A DNA stretch of 64,000 nucleotides from Siphonodentalium dalli (lineage: Eukaryota; Mollusca; Scaphopoda; Gadilida; Siphonodentaliidae), in NCBI GenBank assembly GCA_032622095.1, contig CP136064.1, positions 128,265,605 to 128,329,604 on the forward strand, read 5' to 3'. Under the pieces are notes generated by a model, which did not search any database, was not told where the DNA came from, and was given only the letters and a program-made list of their open reading frames with translations. Shown one piece after another: positions 49,861 through 63,274 of the stretch (the stretch's first letter is position 1; each line of letters opens with the position of its first letter). A program made the translations under genes and the position numbers.

Positions 49861-52650
49861 AAACTAAACCCTATTAATCAATCAACCAGCCAGCCATCAC
49901 AGAGATACTTTATATATTTTAGAATGATTTCAGTTGCACTCAGATCCTTTTTATAATCTCATCAGCATGCAATCTCTACCAGAGTGCACCAGTCATAGGT
50001 TGCTTATGAAGTTATCAAGGGATGTAAACCCTGCATGGAGTTTGATCAGCCTGATCAATCACTTCACACCAGATGGCATGTAAATTGTATTAGTGTAAAC
50101 AATATTTTTTTATTTCTCAAGTAGGCACATAAATACAAATATAACATACACAATCAGACATATGAGATAAGGGGATCTGGCAGTAAGCCTAGGCTTATTC
50201 ATGGCCATTCAAATTCTGTGATATAAAATTGCTTCATAATGTTTTGGTCTCGAGTGATGAATTGTCCGCTCCACAAACACCCGCGAGCATATCCGTGGCT
50301 GATTGCTGCAGGTCCGATATTGAATTGTATTAGTATACATATACAGTATTGTAGTACTGGCAATAAATTATATGGTTTAGTTTATTGAGTTTGTCATCAT
50401 TTCGGCTTCGAGGTTATATCACAACCACAGTTATATTGGTGGTGACTGCAGAGTGTTAATTTCACTGGGAAACAACTGAACTGTGTAATATAAACCACTG
50501 ATTCATGGTAAATGTGTTAAAATAATTGACAATCTTGACCAGATGCACAAATAAGATTTTTGTGGATCACTAATCTGCAGGTTAAATATTAAGAATCAAA
50601 CCAGACTTATGATGGCCCAATGCACTAATGACCTTATCACCACCCCCTGGTAACAAATATACAAATATAAAGTTGTTACTTCAATTTATTTATAAATCCA
50701 TTAATCCAGACAATTAGGCAACAGCTACATATTTAACCATTATATTGAGTTTATTACAATTTTACGTTAAACTATCAAATCAATCTGCCTCAAAGGGAGC
50801 CTAAAATTACAACAAACTTTGCCAGCTGGGTCACTTAATGGGATATATCTCATTATATTTAGCCAAAAAGCGTACAACGTCAATGGACCATGGTCCCCTA
50901 CAGGTACATGTATATACACAGTAGATCAATCTGGAGCAGCCAACATTCTATAGCCTTTTATGATAATTGCTCATTTTAATATCCCATCATAAGCAAACCC
51001 TGACTGCATATCACAGCTATATGTAAAAAAAAATTATCACCTCAATACACCGATTTTATGGTAATTGGTCTACACCATAGTTTTTCAGTAATCCCTGTAA
51101 CCGAGGGTACACAGGTGTGGAAAATGTGCTGGAGGGCACACAGAATTCTTCATCGAAATGAAATTGTTTTTTTTTTTTTTTCATCTGCAGTGATTTCTGC
51201 TATAATTGTTAATGTTCCAATGAAAATTAGAATGAACTGAAAATAAATTGCTGATGGGCATCAGACTTTGAGAAACTGCGTCAGCACTGATAGCAAAATT
51301 ATGTGTACCATTCATTTTCAAAACCTAGCAGTGTACACTTCAGCACTTTTGTTTAGGTGAGAGTGACCCCCCTCAGTCTAACTATGCAACTTCAGACCAT
51401 TTCAAACTGGTTATACCGGTAGCTTCAGCCAATGCGAACCCTTGTTTAAATTTGAATTTATTTACTGTTGGGATCATGGCAAAACCAGAATAGCAATAAT
51501 ATAACAAAAACAGAATATATTGAGAAAAAAATCACATCTCATAAATAATTCTAGACATTTTTATCACTTTTTTTGCCAGTGTCCAACAGTCCAATGGTTT
51601 CAGGGAAGATATTCTACTGTCGCTAGTAAAAAAAGACTAGTTAGATATATTAATGGTTGTTTCATAAAATTATGCCAAAATTAATATAAGGGAAATATTC
51701 CTGAAACACAGCTATTCTATATTCTATTTTTATTAAATTATTGCCATAATTGCCGAAGAGCTCTATTCTGGGCTGTTTCATTATTTAAGAACCTTGTTCT
51801 ATACGTGTTATACTGGTGTGTTTAGTAGTATTAATATCAGGGACCTGAAAACATATTGGTTTCCTACATGGCATATGGTATTTTGCAAAGATGACCACAT
51901 GACATGGTTCAATTCTCGGGACCATATGACATGGTTCAATTCTTGATGACAATTGTTAATAAAACATAAATGTGTTTGCCCTTTATAATAGTAAATATAC
52001 ATCAATCACTATTTTACTATATGTACAAGGTGTATTTAAACAGGATATCGCAGTCTTATTCTGAGTAAATAGAAAACTAAAAGAAAAAAATGTTGGCCTT
52101 ATAAAATCTTGTGAATTGCCTTTGTATTGACTACTAAGATCCTCGAACATTGAGGTGTAACAGGATATATACACAAGCTTAAATCGGTATACATTGAGCA
52201 TCAGTATCCTGTTCATATGCCCTCATACTCACCATGCCTATGCATATATATTGACCATCATTAGATGCGTTCACTTTGTGCATTTACCTGAGCTGTCACA
52301 TATCCTGGTACCCGGTAATCCTTTATGGATAGAAATCTTAAGAATGTTTTGTCTGTGAGCAATCAGCAATGGTATAAAAATATTTGGGTGTCCAATTATA
52401 GTGAAGGGTGGACAAATTGTACATAGCGGAAATTTATCAAGTTACACAGTACACAGTATATTAATAGTACAGGATAGATAATTTCAAAGAACTATATATT
52501 AGTAGTACATGTGGAAGTTGCAAAATAGAAATAAATTTCTGGAATTAGTTTTGTTATATTCAGCTATAAAATGCATATAGAGATAATACCATATTATTTT
52601 TTGGTATTAACTCCGGTAAAATCTTTTTGGTCAATTTCATTTGGTACTGC
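49861..52650. other. Non-coding, no gene seen
   Basis: AT-rich with short T/A runs. No open frame with recognisable content, and no clear repeat ends. Confidence 0.5.
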
Positions 52651-52659
52651 ACTTGTAGT

Positions 52660-53625
52660 TGTGGCAGCCATGCTTTTGAATGAAATTCAAAAACATTTGA
52701 TAGCTCCCATCTAGTGGTCACCCCAAAGATCAATATGAAGTTTTTGTGATGATCGGATGAGGAATGTGGGCTGAAGGTGTGCTAAAGGATTTAGTAATGC
52801 AAAGAGTAAAATTCAAGATGGCTGCCAGAGGCCATGTTTTTTAACAAAATTATGAAAAATTAGATGAATCCCGTCTTGTGTTCATCCCGAAGATCAACGT
52901 GAAGTTTAGTGAAGATCGGACAAGGGAAAAGTCGCCTGTAGGATGTACCAAAGGATTTAGTCACACAAAGAGTAAAATCCAAAATGGCCACTGGCAGCCC
53001 TGTTTTTCATCAAAACGTTTTCAAATTTGATAATTCCCATCTGGAGGTGATCCTAAAAATGCATGTAAATTTTCAAAACAATTCTCCAATAAATGTGGGC
53101 TGCAGGTGTGCAAATAGATTCAAATTTGTAATCCAAGATGGCTGCTGTTGGCCATTTTAACGAATTTTGGAAAAAAAATGATGGCTCTCAAAAGATCCAT
53201 ATGAAGTTTGGTGATGATCGGATGACGGGTGTGGTTTGTAGGCTGTGCCAAATGCTTAGGATTTAGTCATGTAAGGAGTAAAGTCCAAGATGGCTGATGG
53301 CGGACATATTTTTTGGCCGAATGATCCTAAAATTACTTGTTTCCCCATCGACATGTCAATTTCAACAGTCGTGACAAATTTCATAATCATCAGACCAACG
53401 GTGCAGCCTGTAGACCTTGCTAATGGATTTACATTGTTTAATACTGAAAACCAAAATGGCCGATGGTGGCCGTTTTTTTGCCGAATGACCCCAAAATGAC
53501 TCGTTCTAATCTACATGTCAATGTCAACATCCATGACAAATTTCATTATCATCAGAAAAACTGTACGGCCTGTAACCCATACTAATGGATTGAATTGTGA
53601 AATCTAAGATGGCCGCTGAAGTAAA
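52660..53625 (+). repeat. Diverged copies of the 155/164-bp satellite
   Basis: About six units with 'ggatttagtcatgcaaagag' and 'ccaagatggctgc' variants; more diverged than the other arrays and without recognised element ends. Confidence 0.85.
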
Positions 53626-53659
53626 AGAAAAAGTGGCCTGATGAACATTTTTAATTGCT

Positions 53660-53894
53660 TTACAAACCATTTCTGCATTGAGCAAGTATCATCATCCAAA
53701 TCCTTCTCATCACTATGAGCATTGTTAATATTTGTAGCTCGACAAACTTTACTATTATTATATGAATTCTGATTTGAATGTTTGGAAGCTTTAGACTTTT
53801 TGCTCACGCTGTGCCCCATAATCTGAGCAGCAGAGAAATAATCCAAATATCCGGAATCCTGAGAGGAAACTGACTTTGAATGAATCAAATGCAT
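53660..53894 (-). CDS. Unassigned open frame, possible exon
   Basis: An ATG-started frame rich in Ser, Asn, Lys and Asp (begins MHLIHSKSVSSQDSGYLDYF), with codons unlike the surrounding repeats. A possible donor (GTAAAG after TGGTTT) lies at ~53661. No domain recognised, no acceptor or partner exon found. It could be a small gene in a PGD intron, a transposon remnant or chance. Confidence 0.2.
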
Positions 53895-54521
53895 CCGAAC
53901 AACATTAAGTAGTTAGAATCAAATGATTGCAAGTGGGAAAGGTCATCATAACTCAACACATGAAGATGAAGTACGTGGGATAGATTTTTAGGAATGGAGA
54001 AAGGGCAATATAAATCCGCACACAAGCACGAGAGAAAAATATTTTAACCTACCAGAGGCCACATTATAATCATCATCCAAATATCTTTTAAAATACTTAC
54101 TTGATACAATAAAGGCTATCATAGATTATATAATGAGAAGAAAATACCAACAAATTATATTGGTTTATACATGTACATGTATGCATAATTATTAATAATA
54201 ATGGCTAACTTTAAATGATCTGAGTTAAGGAATTGAGTGGGTTACATTCAGGTGCTGTGATATCTAAAGATCCATATCTGTCCAGATGTTCTGGGATCAA
54301 TACCAAATATACACCAATATGAAAATTGCAGCAATTGCTTAGAACAAATCCTAACATATGTTATTGACTTCTGAACTATAAGTACAAACATGTGTCTAAA
54401 TGAATAAGGGGCTAGGTTTCATCTAGATAAAGATTGGCTATGTTGCAATGGTCTATAATACATTCCATAATGGTGAACACTAATTTTGAGATGTCCGCAG
54501 CACAAGGTTCCACATTATTTT

Positions 54522-54549
54522 AACCTGGGCAATGCCGGGTCACCCTGGT
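54522..54549 (+). mobile_element. Helitron 3'-end remnant
   Basis: 'aacctgggcaatgccgggt' hairpin followed by CCTGGTAG|T, nearly identical to the end at 32233-32261. No 5' partner was identified. Confidence 0.6.
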
Positions 54550-54670
54550 AGTCACTTTCTATAAACTGTATATAACTCTCAATTCTCTCCATGTGATCCT
54601 CAGTTTTATCAACTGCCTTCCAATTATTCATGTGTTACAATTAGTACACCAGAGTGTAGAGTACAAGAAT

Positions 54671-55531
54671 AAAAGTGTCAATGACACTGCAGCTCAAGTT
54701 ATCAACTTGATGTAAAGAAGTTCAATTTCGGAAGGCTGTATAACACGAGACATACCGATTTTAGAATAATATATCACCGGGAATTGGGGTCCGTGACTTT
54801 GCTGGGAGGTTGAATGTTGAACTGACACAAATCAATTTAGAATACCCAAAATGAATCTGTGTTAATGTACACTATGACACAACATCAAATGACATACATG
54901 TTCACAGAATACCATGCATACAGGTGAAAATGCTGAAAAGTAAAAATTCATAAATGAAAATTAAGTCTACACAATATCAATTATATATTTTGGAACTTCT
55001 GTATGTATGTATGTATGTGTGTTATAGACTCGAAAACTGATCAACCGATACCACTCAAATTTGGTATGTAGGCCTACTTTGATCCAGGGAACAATATGGG
55101 TGGGTCCAATTTCACGTGTGACTGTGTCCTTGACCTTGACCTCGCTCATATATGCTCATATAGGCATGTTTCCGACTGATCGAATAATAGTTTGTCCAGA
55201 TGCTGTATATCCTGCCCAGACAGGCGATCATAAAGAAATCCCTAAATAGCCTGGACAAAGTCGGGCACAACAGCCAGTATTTTCTATTTGGAGAGAAATT
55301 ATTTATAGTAAACAGGGCCAATATGAAAGTGATCATAGCAGACCAGTCAGTAGACGTGGCAGCCATTTTGGGCATCTGCCAAAATAGAACATTCCCATCT
55401 AGGCAGAGTCCCAAAGTTGTTAGAAAATCAAAGTGGGATGTAGGTTGCGCTGAAGAAAATTGTAGATGCACACATGACAGACGCCAACCGACGGCAATAG
55501 CTCTGCTTGACTTTGTTAAGTTGAGCTAAAA
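54671..55531 (+). mobile_element. Tandem-core family element interrupted by a short Helitron-like element
   Basis: Palindrome AGTGTCAATGACACT at 54674-54688; end TAAGTTGAGCTA at 55517-55528. The interior lacks the usual satellite but has one unit-like stretch ('ttcccatctagg', 'gtgggatgtagg'). The segment 54998-55279 is a separate insertion. Confidence 0.75.
54998..55279 (+). mobile_element. Short Helitron-like insertion
   Basis: Starts TCTGTATGTATGTATG and ends 'gtcgggcacaacagCCAG' before T. Matches 5139-5461 ('ggtatgtaggcctacttt', 'gtttgtccagatgctgtat'). Boundaries are tentative. Confidence 0.5.
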
Positions 55532-55749
55532 AATCCATGACATAGGGTGAAATTAGGATCAGCTAATCATTTTCCTAAAGGAGTATATATATACTTGAAG
55601 TCAAAGACGACTCAATTCTCTATGAATTTACATAACGGTCACAGGAATATGTTAGAAACCATCTATTTTGCACACTAATGATCATCAATACTAATAGACA
55701 TTGGTGGTAAAAAAAAATGAGAAATTACTTTAAATATCTTCTTTTTTTT

Positions 55750-56350
55750 ATAGAAATTTTTATATATCTTTTTTAATTTCAGGTTGGTGTTGTTTCCAGG
55801 TCGGTCGATAAGCATAAACACTTGTTGGTCTGATCAACAAATACTACCAGAAGAGCAATGAAAAGATTAACACCATGATTTTTCTGATAATTAAAATATA
55901 TCTCCAATGACATACTCATAGAACGCAAAAGGTAAATAAAAGGCTTCCCACATTCCCCGGAAAGACGTTGCTTTTTGGGGGGTTGCCTTTTTTTAAGGCC
56001 AAAGAAGTCAATTTCTGGCAAAAATTTGATTCCAGCTTGGTGACAACCATGTTCTAAAAGGTGAACCACACAAAAAATATAGAAAGATGCATAACTTGCC
56101 AAAAATCATTGGACCGTAACCAAATTTGAACTAGACATGCGTTTTTGAACTATAAACCATTTACCAGATAAAAAGAAATCCTGTTCAAGTTATCAAATGG
56201 ACAATCAAAAATTAAATTATTTCTGAGTCAATACAGGGATAAAATCTGTCAATAGAGGCCATGATTTTTCTCAAATGTAAACCACATAACCAAACATCAA
56301 GAAAATCTGTTGAATATTGTTCAAGTTTACAACATGCGGATAACCAATAT
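55750..56350. repeat. Decayed tandem-core-like sequence
   Basis: Phrases like 'aaccaaatttgaactagac' and 'tgttcaagttatcaaatgg' resemble units at 36.8-37.3 kb. No ends identified. Confidence 0.4.
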
Positions 56351-57517
56351 TGCTCTATTTATATTCCTGGAGGTGCTGCCATATCTGGCGATTCGCTAAA
56401 CAAATGCCAAAAGAAGGGACATCTTTGAGCCCCGATGTGTGATGGATCCATGACGACTCGGGCCGAAGACAAATTGTCCCTAGGGCGCGTGATTTCGGGG
56501 CAACTTGTCTGATGTGGATGACCAAATAATGTTTTCTTTCAGGAATTTTTATAATTTTTGTGAGTTAATATGTTTGCATTTATAACAGATTATATTAAAT
56601 TATTCTGAATAAAATTATCACTTAAATTTAATCCATGTGTGCCAGAATACAAAGACTCCCATGATGAGATAGTGCTGTTATGGCAAAATGTTGTATAAAC
56701 ACAATTAAATGTCCTAGCTCTTACAGAAGTGTTGTTGATACAACTAATGATGGGATTAGTGTGAATAAGAGACTATCAAAGCACTTAGTAACATATATTC
56801 AAAAACAACAATCCTATGTGCTAATAATTACTTTATTCATATACACATCGACTGCTATAGGAGATTGACTTCAGAAGTGAACCACACTCTCTTGATTATT
56901 TAAATAACTCATAGCGATGTACTAGTAATCTATACATCGAATGCACAAACCGAATAAATAAATAAATCTCTTATCTCCGCCCCTATTCTGCCCTATTTGA
57001 ACCAATGTAAATCACAATCTATGAGATCCATTTATCTCATAATCTTCACAGTATATTTTATGAGTTGAAGTGAATTCATTTTCCTCAAAAGTAGTTACAA
57101 AATTTAGGGAAGGGTTATCCCCATCATGGCACCACTGATAATTTTCCCTTGAAAATCAGAATAATAGATCTACACCTTATTAGCATAGACAAAGAGTTAA
57201 CAGCTTATATTTACATAATATTGTAACAACACAGGAATCAATAAATCAGTACCCTACTTGAATTCAAATGCTAAAATAATTTGTCTTAAGAAGGGGTTAA
57301 ATAACTGGGGTGGGTGGAAGTAGTTTTAAATCCCATAACTCTGTCCATATTCACATCATCCAATGACCTCTCTCTACCAGATCAATGGGTTTAGAGATTG
57401 TTGGGATATGTTTAGGAGTTGTAGTTAACTCATTGGAAGCAAAAGTGTTACATCCCTTATAATCTCTGCCACTTTTGACCAGCCAGAGTTTCAAATCTCA
57501 CTCACTTCTAAAGAGAA

Positions 57518-58045
57518 ACAAGAGGTGTGCAATTGGGTGCTAGCATACCACCACCGTGGCAAATTCAACCCGCATTATCCGTAAACCCTAACTTGATAGC
57601 ATCCACACAAAAAAAATCGAAAAAAATAAGTCGAAAATGAAGTGTAATGTTAGAACAAACAGTCCGAGCCAACCCTGACCCACATCATGTAGAGAGAGTG
57701 TTGTGAGAAGCATGTATACCAAAAATTATTGAAATCGGTTCATATTTGTTAAAGTTATTAAGTCGGACAGAATTTTCTAAGTCAAAATAAGTCGAAAAGT
57801 AAGGTGTAACTTAAAAAAAGAAAGTCGGACCGCACCGCAATTAGCATCATGTGGAGAGGCGGTCCTAAGGAGATTGCATACAAAAAATTATTGAAATCGG
57901 TTCATAGTTGTTCGAATTATGAGGTCGGACGGACGGACACACGGAGGGAGAAAGTGTGACGGACGGACATACGGCTTGACAGACGGATGGACAGACAGAC
58001 GTAGTCAATCCAGTATACCCCCATTTTCTTCGAAAGTGGGGGTAT
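57518..58045 (+). mobile_element. Tandem-core element, ACAAGAGGTG start and hairpin end
   Basis: Starts 'acaagaggtgtgcaattggg', has two ~165-bp units ('attgaaatcggttcat', 'aagtcggacagaattttc'), a gacggacggaca tract (57930-58000) and the hairpin 'atacccccattttc'/'gaaagtgggggtat'. Short, apparently complete. Confidence 0.8.
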
Positions 58046-58596
58046 AATTATAATTTGTTGACAAGCCAGACAGCTTAGAACACATGGGATTCCATCTCAT
58101 ATTTAAATTGAACTTCAATGACCCCTATTCCCACCAGTTGCTATTTGTTTATCAAACATGTCAGACAGATAAGATCAGATCTGACCTGTGTAATAATTTA
58201 AGGCATGCATATGTTTTGTTTGGTTTTTAAATTTTTTTTTAAAGAGCTGTGTCCCTGGCATATTTGACCCAGTGAGCCCATTTGGACAAATCTGAACCCC
58301 AGTCACGCAAGGACCCTCCATACCAAAAATAAGCTAAATAGGCCCAATGGTTTGAGAAGAAGTCGTTTTAAGAAATGCTATGGTGGGAAAGAGTTATTGT
58401 CCTGGCTTCACAACTCTTTGAACTGTTGACCTCATTTGAACAAATCTGAAAGTGAGTCACCCAGGGAACATCCACACAAAATATGAACCAATTCGGTCTT
58501 ATGGTTCTGGAGAAGAAGTCATTTTAAGAATTACTATGGCGGGAAAGAATTATGGTCCTGGCGTCAAAACTATTTGACCTGGTGACCTCATTTTAA

Positions 58597-61500
58597 CAAG
58601 TTGAGTGCCGGCTACGAGTTGCCTCGTGCTACACTATATTTCAGGGTGCCACTATGAGTTATCTCGTACTTATACGGGATCTAGATGTTCTTCTGTAGAA
58701 ATTTAAGAAATGAGTTCCCCATGTAAACATGATTTCATGCAACCACCTTAGGAAGCTCAAATATATATGTGATATGAGTGCCACAGCCTCTGTAATGAAA
58801 GTGTCAATGACACTGTAGCTCAACTTAGGTAGGGGAATAATTTAATGGTTGACAGTAAATGGAGGAATAGGAAAGGTGCTAATTGAAATGTCTAAGTAAG
58901 ACTAGATGGACATGTCAATATCAACATTCATGACAGGTTTCATAATGATCGGATCAGGGATGTGGTGATTATGGTGTGCCAAAGGATTTAGTGATGCAAA
59001 GAGTAAATTCTAAAATGGCCACCGGCAGCCATGTTTTTTCTGAATTACCCCAAAATGACCTGTTCCCATCTACAGCCTTTAAAAATCTCATAATGATCTG
59101 ATCAAAGGTAAGACCTGAAGCCTGTGTCAAAGGATTTAGTCATGCAAAGAGTAAAATCCAAGATGACTTCTGGCAGCCATGTTTTTCTGCTGAACGACCC
59201 CAAAATGACTCTTTTCCCATCTACATGTCATTGTTAACATCCATGACAAATTTCATGAAGTTCCGACCAAAGCTACGACCTGTAGCCCGCACCAATGGAT
59301 TTAGTCATGCAAAGAGTAAAATCCAATATGGCTGCTGGTGGACATGTTTTTTAGCCAAACGACCCCAAAATCACTCGTTCCCATCTACATGTTAATATTA
59401 ACATCCATGACAAATATCATGATGATCAGACGAATAGTACGACCTGTAGCCCGCGCCAATGGATTGAATTTTGAAATCCAAGATGGCCACCAGCGGCCAT
59501 GTTTTTTGGCCGTATGACCCCAAAATGACTCGTTCTCGTAGCCCGCGTCAAAGGATTTAGTCATGAAAAGAGTAAAATCCAAGATGGCTGCTGGCGGCCA
59601 TGTTTTTTGGCCGAACGACCCCAAAATCACTCGTTCCCATCTACATGTCATTGTTAACATCCATGACAAATTTCATGAAGTTCTGACTAAATTTACAACC
59701 TGTAGCCCGCGCCAAAGGATTTAGACATGCAAAGAGTAAAATCCAAGATGGCTGCTGGTGGCCATGTTTTTTGGCCGAACGACCCCAAAATGACTCGTTC
59801 CCATCTACATGTCAATATTAACACCCGGCCATGACAAATTTCATGATGATCAGACGAACCGTACGACCTGTAGCCCGCGCCAATGGATTGAATTTTGAAA
59901 TCCAAGATGGCCACCAGCGGCCATGTTTTTCGGCCGAATGACCCCTAAATTACTCGTTCCCATCTACATGTCAATGTCAACAATCATGACAAATTTCATA
60001 AAGATCAGACCAAAGGTACGACCTGTAGCTCGCGTCAAAGGATTTGGTCATACAAAGAGTAAAATCCAAGATGGCTGCTGACGGCCATGTTTTTTGGTCG
60101 AACGACCCCAAAATCACTCGTTCCCATCTACATGTCAATATTAACACCCATGACAAATTTCATGATGATCAGACGAACAGTACGACCTGTAACCCGCGCC
60201 AAAATGGATTGAATTTTGAAATCCAAGATGGCCACCAGCGCCAATGTTTTTTGGCCAAATGACCCAAAAATGACTCGTTTCCCATCTACATGTCAATGTC
60301 AACATTCATGACAAATTTCATAAAGGTCAGACCAAAACTACGACCTGTAGCCCGCGCCAAAGGATTTAGTCATGCAAAGAGTAAAATCCAAGATGGCTGC
60401 TGACGGCCATGTTTTTTGGCCGAACGACCCCAAAATGACTCGTTCCCATCTACATGTCAATATTAACATCCATGACAAATTTCATGATGATCAGACGAAC
60501 AGTACGACCTGTAGCCCGCGCCAATGGGTTGAATTTTGAAATCCAAGATGGCCACCAGCGCCATGTTTTTTGGCCGAATGACCCAAAAATGACTCGTTTC
60601 CCATCTACATGTCAATGTCAACATTCATGACAAATTTCATAAAGGTCAGACCAAAGGTACGACCTGTAGCCCGCGCCAAAGGAAATTGTTGACGGACACA
60701 TGGACGCCAAACCATGGCAATAGCTCAAACTTACAAAGTAAGTTGAGCTAATAAAGCGACCTACCAGTAATTGATGCTGAAAGTATGGTTATACTGACAC
60801 ATTGGCCCCTAACTATGTTGTGCCGCCTGAATTGGCATTTTATGATAAGATCCACAAAAGCCCCTAACATTCTGCACTCCAGAATAACTAGTTAGTTCAT
60901 GTATTTGAATAGTAGACATCAATTTTGAAGTAGCATGATCACACATTTAAGATTGCATTTGTCAAAATTTAGGTACAAGATAACTCGTAGTCGGCACCCA
61001 GCACCACCCATCTAAATCTCGAATATGATACTCCCCAGCTGTGAGAAGTTAGGTCATAGTCAGAACTAGTGCAGGCTACTCCAAAAGGTCAAATCAGCAC
61101 AAGTTTATTATTTACAATATCGAACATGATCATCTGATGAAGTACTCATGAGAAAAATGTAGCAATGTGTGGGTATGAGATAACTCGTAGTCGGCACCCA
61201 GCTAAAATACCATGAGATGGCATTGCTATGTCGAAGGCATATCCTGCATGTCTGAGCGGAAGGAGGTTCGGGAATGGGGTGACCCCATGCTGATGGTGGG
61301 GGTACTCCCCCTGAATTTTTTTTTTAAATCCATTGCATTCAGAGAGCTAATCTAGGGCTCTTTGAGTCATTATTTTGAATTTTACTGAGAGGTCAATTTG
61401 ATCAAGTTTCTCAAGCATAAATTTGGATTTGTTTTTATATATGTATGGATTGGAAATGCTTTTAAGTTATTGTGAGATATCTTTTGGTTCAATGGATTAT

Positions 61501-62170
61501 GCTTATCCTGCTTGAAATGAGACTTACACTCTAATTCATATAACAGGCTATTTTCTAAAATTCAAGTGAGAGACACATACATAATATACTAGTACAGAAA
61601 CAATGTCTATTAAGTTGGTAATTACTATTAGTACTAATCTGTTTGTTAATTTTCCATTTGGTATTATGAGATCCCACCTGATAACCAGGTTGATTTGATC
61701 AAATTGCAATTATTCCTGTACTGTATTTGATTGAATGATAACAAACCTGAACTCGAACTATTTGAAGTTTTCACAGGTGAAAGCTAGATAAAGCCAAACA
61801 TACTTTACAGTCTGATTCCGACTGTTAAACTTAAATCTTTTTGTAAACTTAAATGTCTTATGTCAATATATATAAATATATAAATGTTTCGTATCTTGTT
61901 ATGATATGAATTGGGACCTCAATTGAAAAAAAAAAAATTAAATTTTTTTTTTTTTTTGGGCGCCTGGAGTTTGGGCGCCCAAACCTGGTAAACGGTATGA
62001 AAAACGGCCTGGATATGTCCCTGATACGGCATGTTTTTATGTGATCCAAGCTGATACATGCCCAGTTTTGGGGTTTGAGGGTGGTTATGTGGTGCAATCT
62101 ACATGTTTAATACATAATCTAAAGTTGGTACCCTGGAATGTTACACTATAGGGATCCGGCACTCAACGTG
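58597..62170. mobile_element. TTAA-type element, 3.6 kb, with a nested satellite element
   Basis: TTAA at 58593-58596 and its decayed partner TTAT at 62171-62174; ends CAAGTTGAGTGCCGG and CCGGCACTCAACGTG. 'gataactcgtagtcggcacc' repeats at 60979 and 61166 and, inverted, near 58606 and 58650. Contains the 58797-60754 element. No transposase recognised. Confidence 0.75.
58797..60754 (+). mobile_element. Complete tandem-core element with ~11 satellite units
   Basis: 5' palindrome 58800-58814 and 'tagctcaactta'; satellite units from ~58975 to 60680 (two monomer types); a 'gacggacacatggacg' remnant; end TAAGTTGAGCTA at 60739-60750. Confidence 0.92.
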
Positions 62171-63274
62171 TTATCAAATCTGAATGTGAGTCACCCAGGG
62201 AACATCCACACCAAATATGAACCCATTCCTGATGAAACGACACTGTAATAAATACATTAGGCAGAATCTGGTCAATATATGTATCATATATTTTATCTAC
62301 CATTTCCTATGAAATTCCCTGATAAAATTGACGATAACATATTGGCGATAAAACATCTGTATCGTTACTGCATTTGCATTAATACAAGGTACGCATGAAG
62401 TCATTGACTGGTTCAAAATCATGCATAAACTGACATAAAATCAGAACAACATTCAAACATATATTCTTGCATACTATAAAAAAAAAATTCCTAGGTTTTA
62501 ACATCATTTGATACCTACCATCATGGGTATTATGACCAGTATAACATATCACAAAGAAACTGATATGTATTTGTTGAGTATTTATATACAACTTGGGGGT
62601 TGCCCTTCAAAGATGACAGGTGACAAACATATGATATGCAGGACAATCATGTGAAGAATTACTAAAGTATTCATGCCCCTTCAAGTAATTTTAAATAATT
62701 GTTTGTCACTGAGGTAAACAGCATGTATTGCATGACACTCTCCGCATATAGTTGCCATCAATATTTTAAGCAGATAATAAACGCTCTTTATTGCTAATTA
62801 TTAAGTCCCCTTTCAGTCATTTGAGGTAGACCCCGAAGCCATGACAAATAGTTTTCATGGCTGGCTCAACCGATTTTCGTGGCTGGTTAACTAGCTAAGC
62901 CGGCTCAGTCACGACGTTCGTGGCTGACGAAATATGGCGGCTCAGCCGGATGAGATGTTATCATTCAGCGTATTTTCGTTTCCGAAATGTTCCTAATCCC
63001 CTGTTACCGGTTATAGACGCCGTTTTTTTAAGCGTTTGTGGTGAACCCGTATAATTCCAGACCACACGTAATCTTTTGATGTTGGGCTTTTATGGCGAAA
63101 ATTCACAAAGGACTGGCATCGCCGCATGGATATACTATCTAATCGGTATAAGTAGTTACATTGGGACTTCTGTCGACTTCAGACTGCTATCACCACTGCC
63201 ATCTTGCGATATATGCATGCATCATTGAATGATGAACCCGATAGTAATGATATATAATATTTCAAACTATTTTC

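Larger units (their letters stand above)
58235..62240 (+). mobile_element. Tandem-core fragment split by a TTAA element
   Basis: Core units at 58235-58592 ('gtgacctcatttgaacaaat') continue at 62175-62240 ('caaatctgaatgtgagtcac'). The intervening 3.6 kb is a later insertion. Same family as 26390-29217. Confidence 0.75.

Noticed and set aside
55200-55529. 109-codon plus frame
   Set aside because: Lies across the boundary of a Helitron-like insertion and its host element; chance frame.
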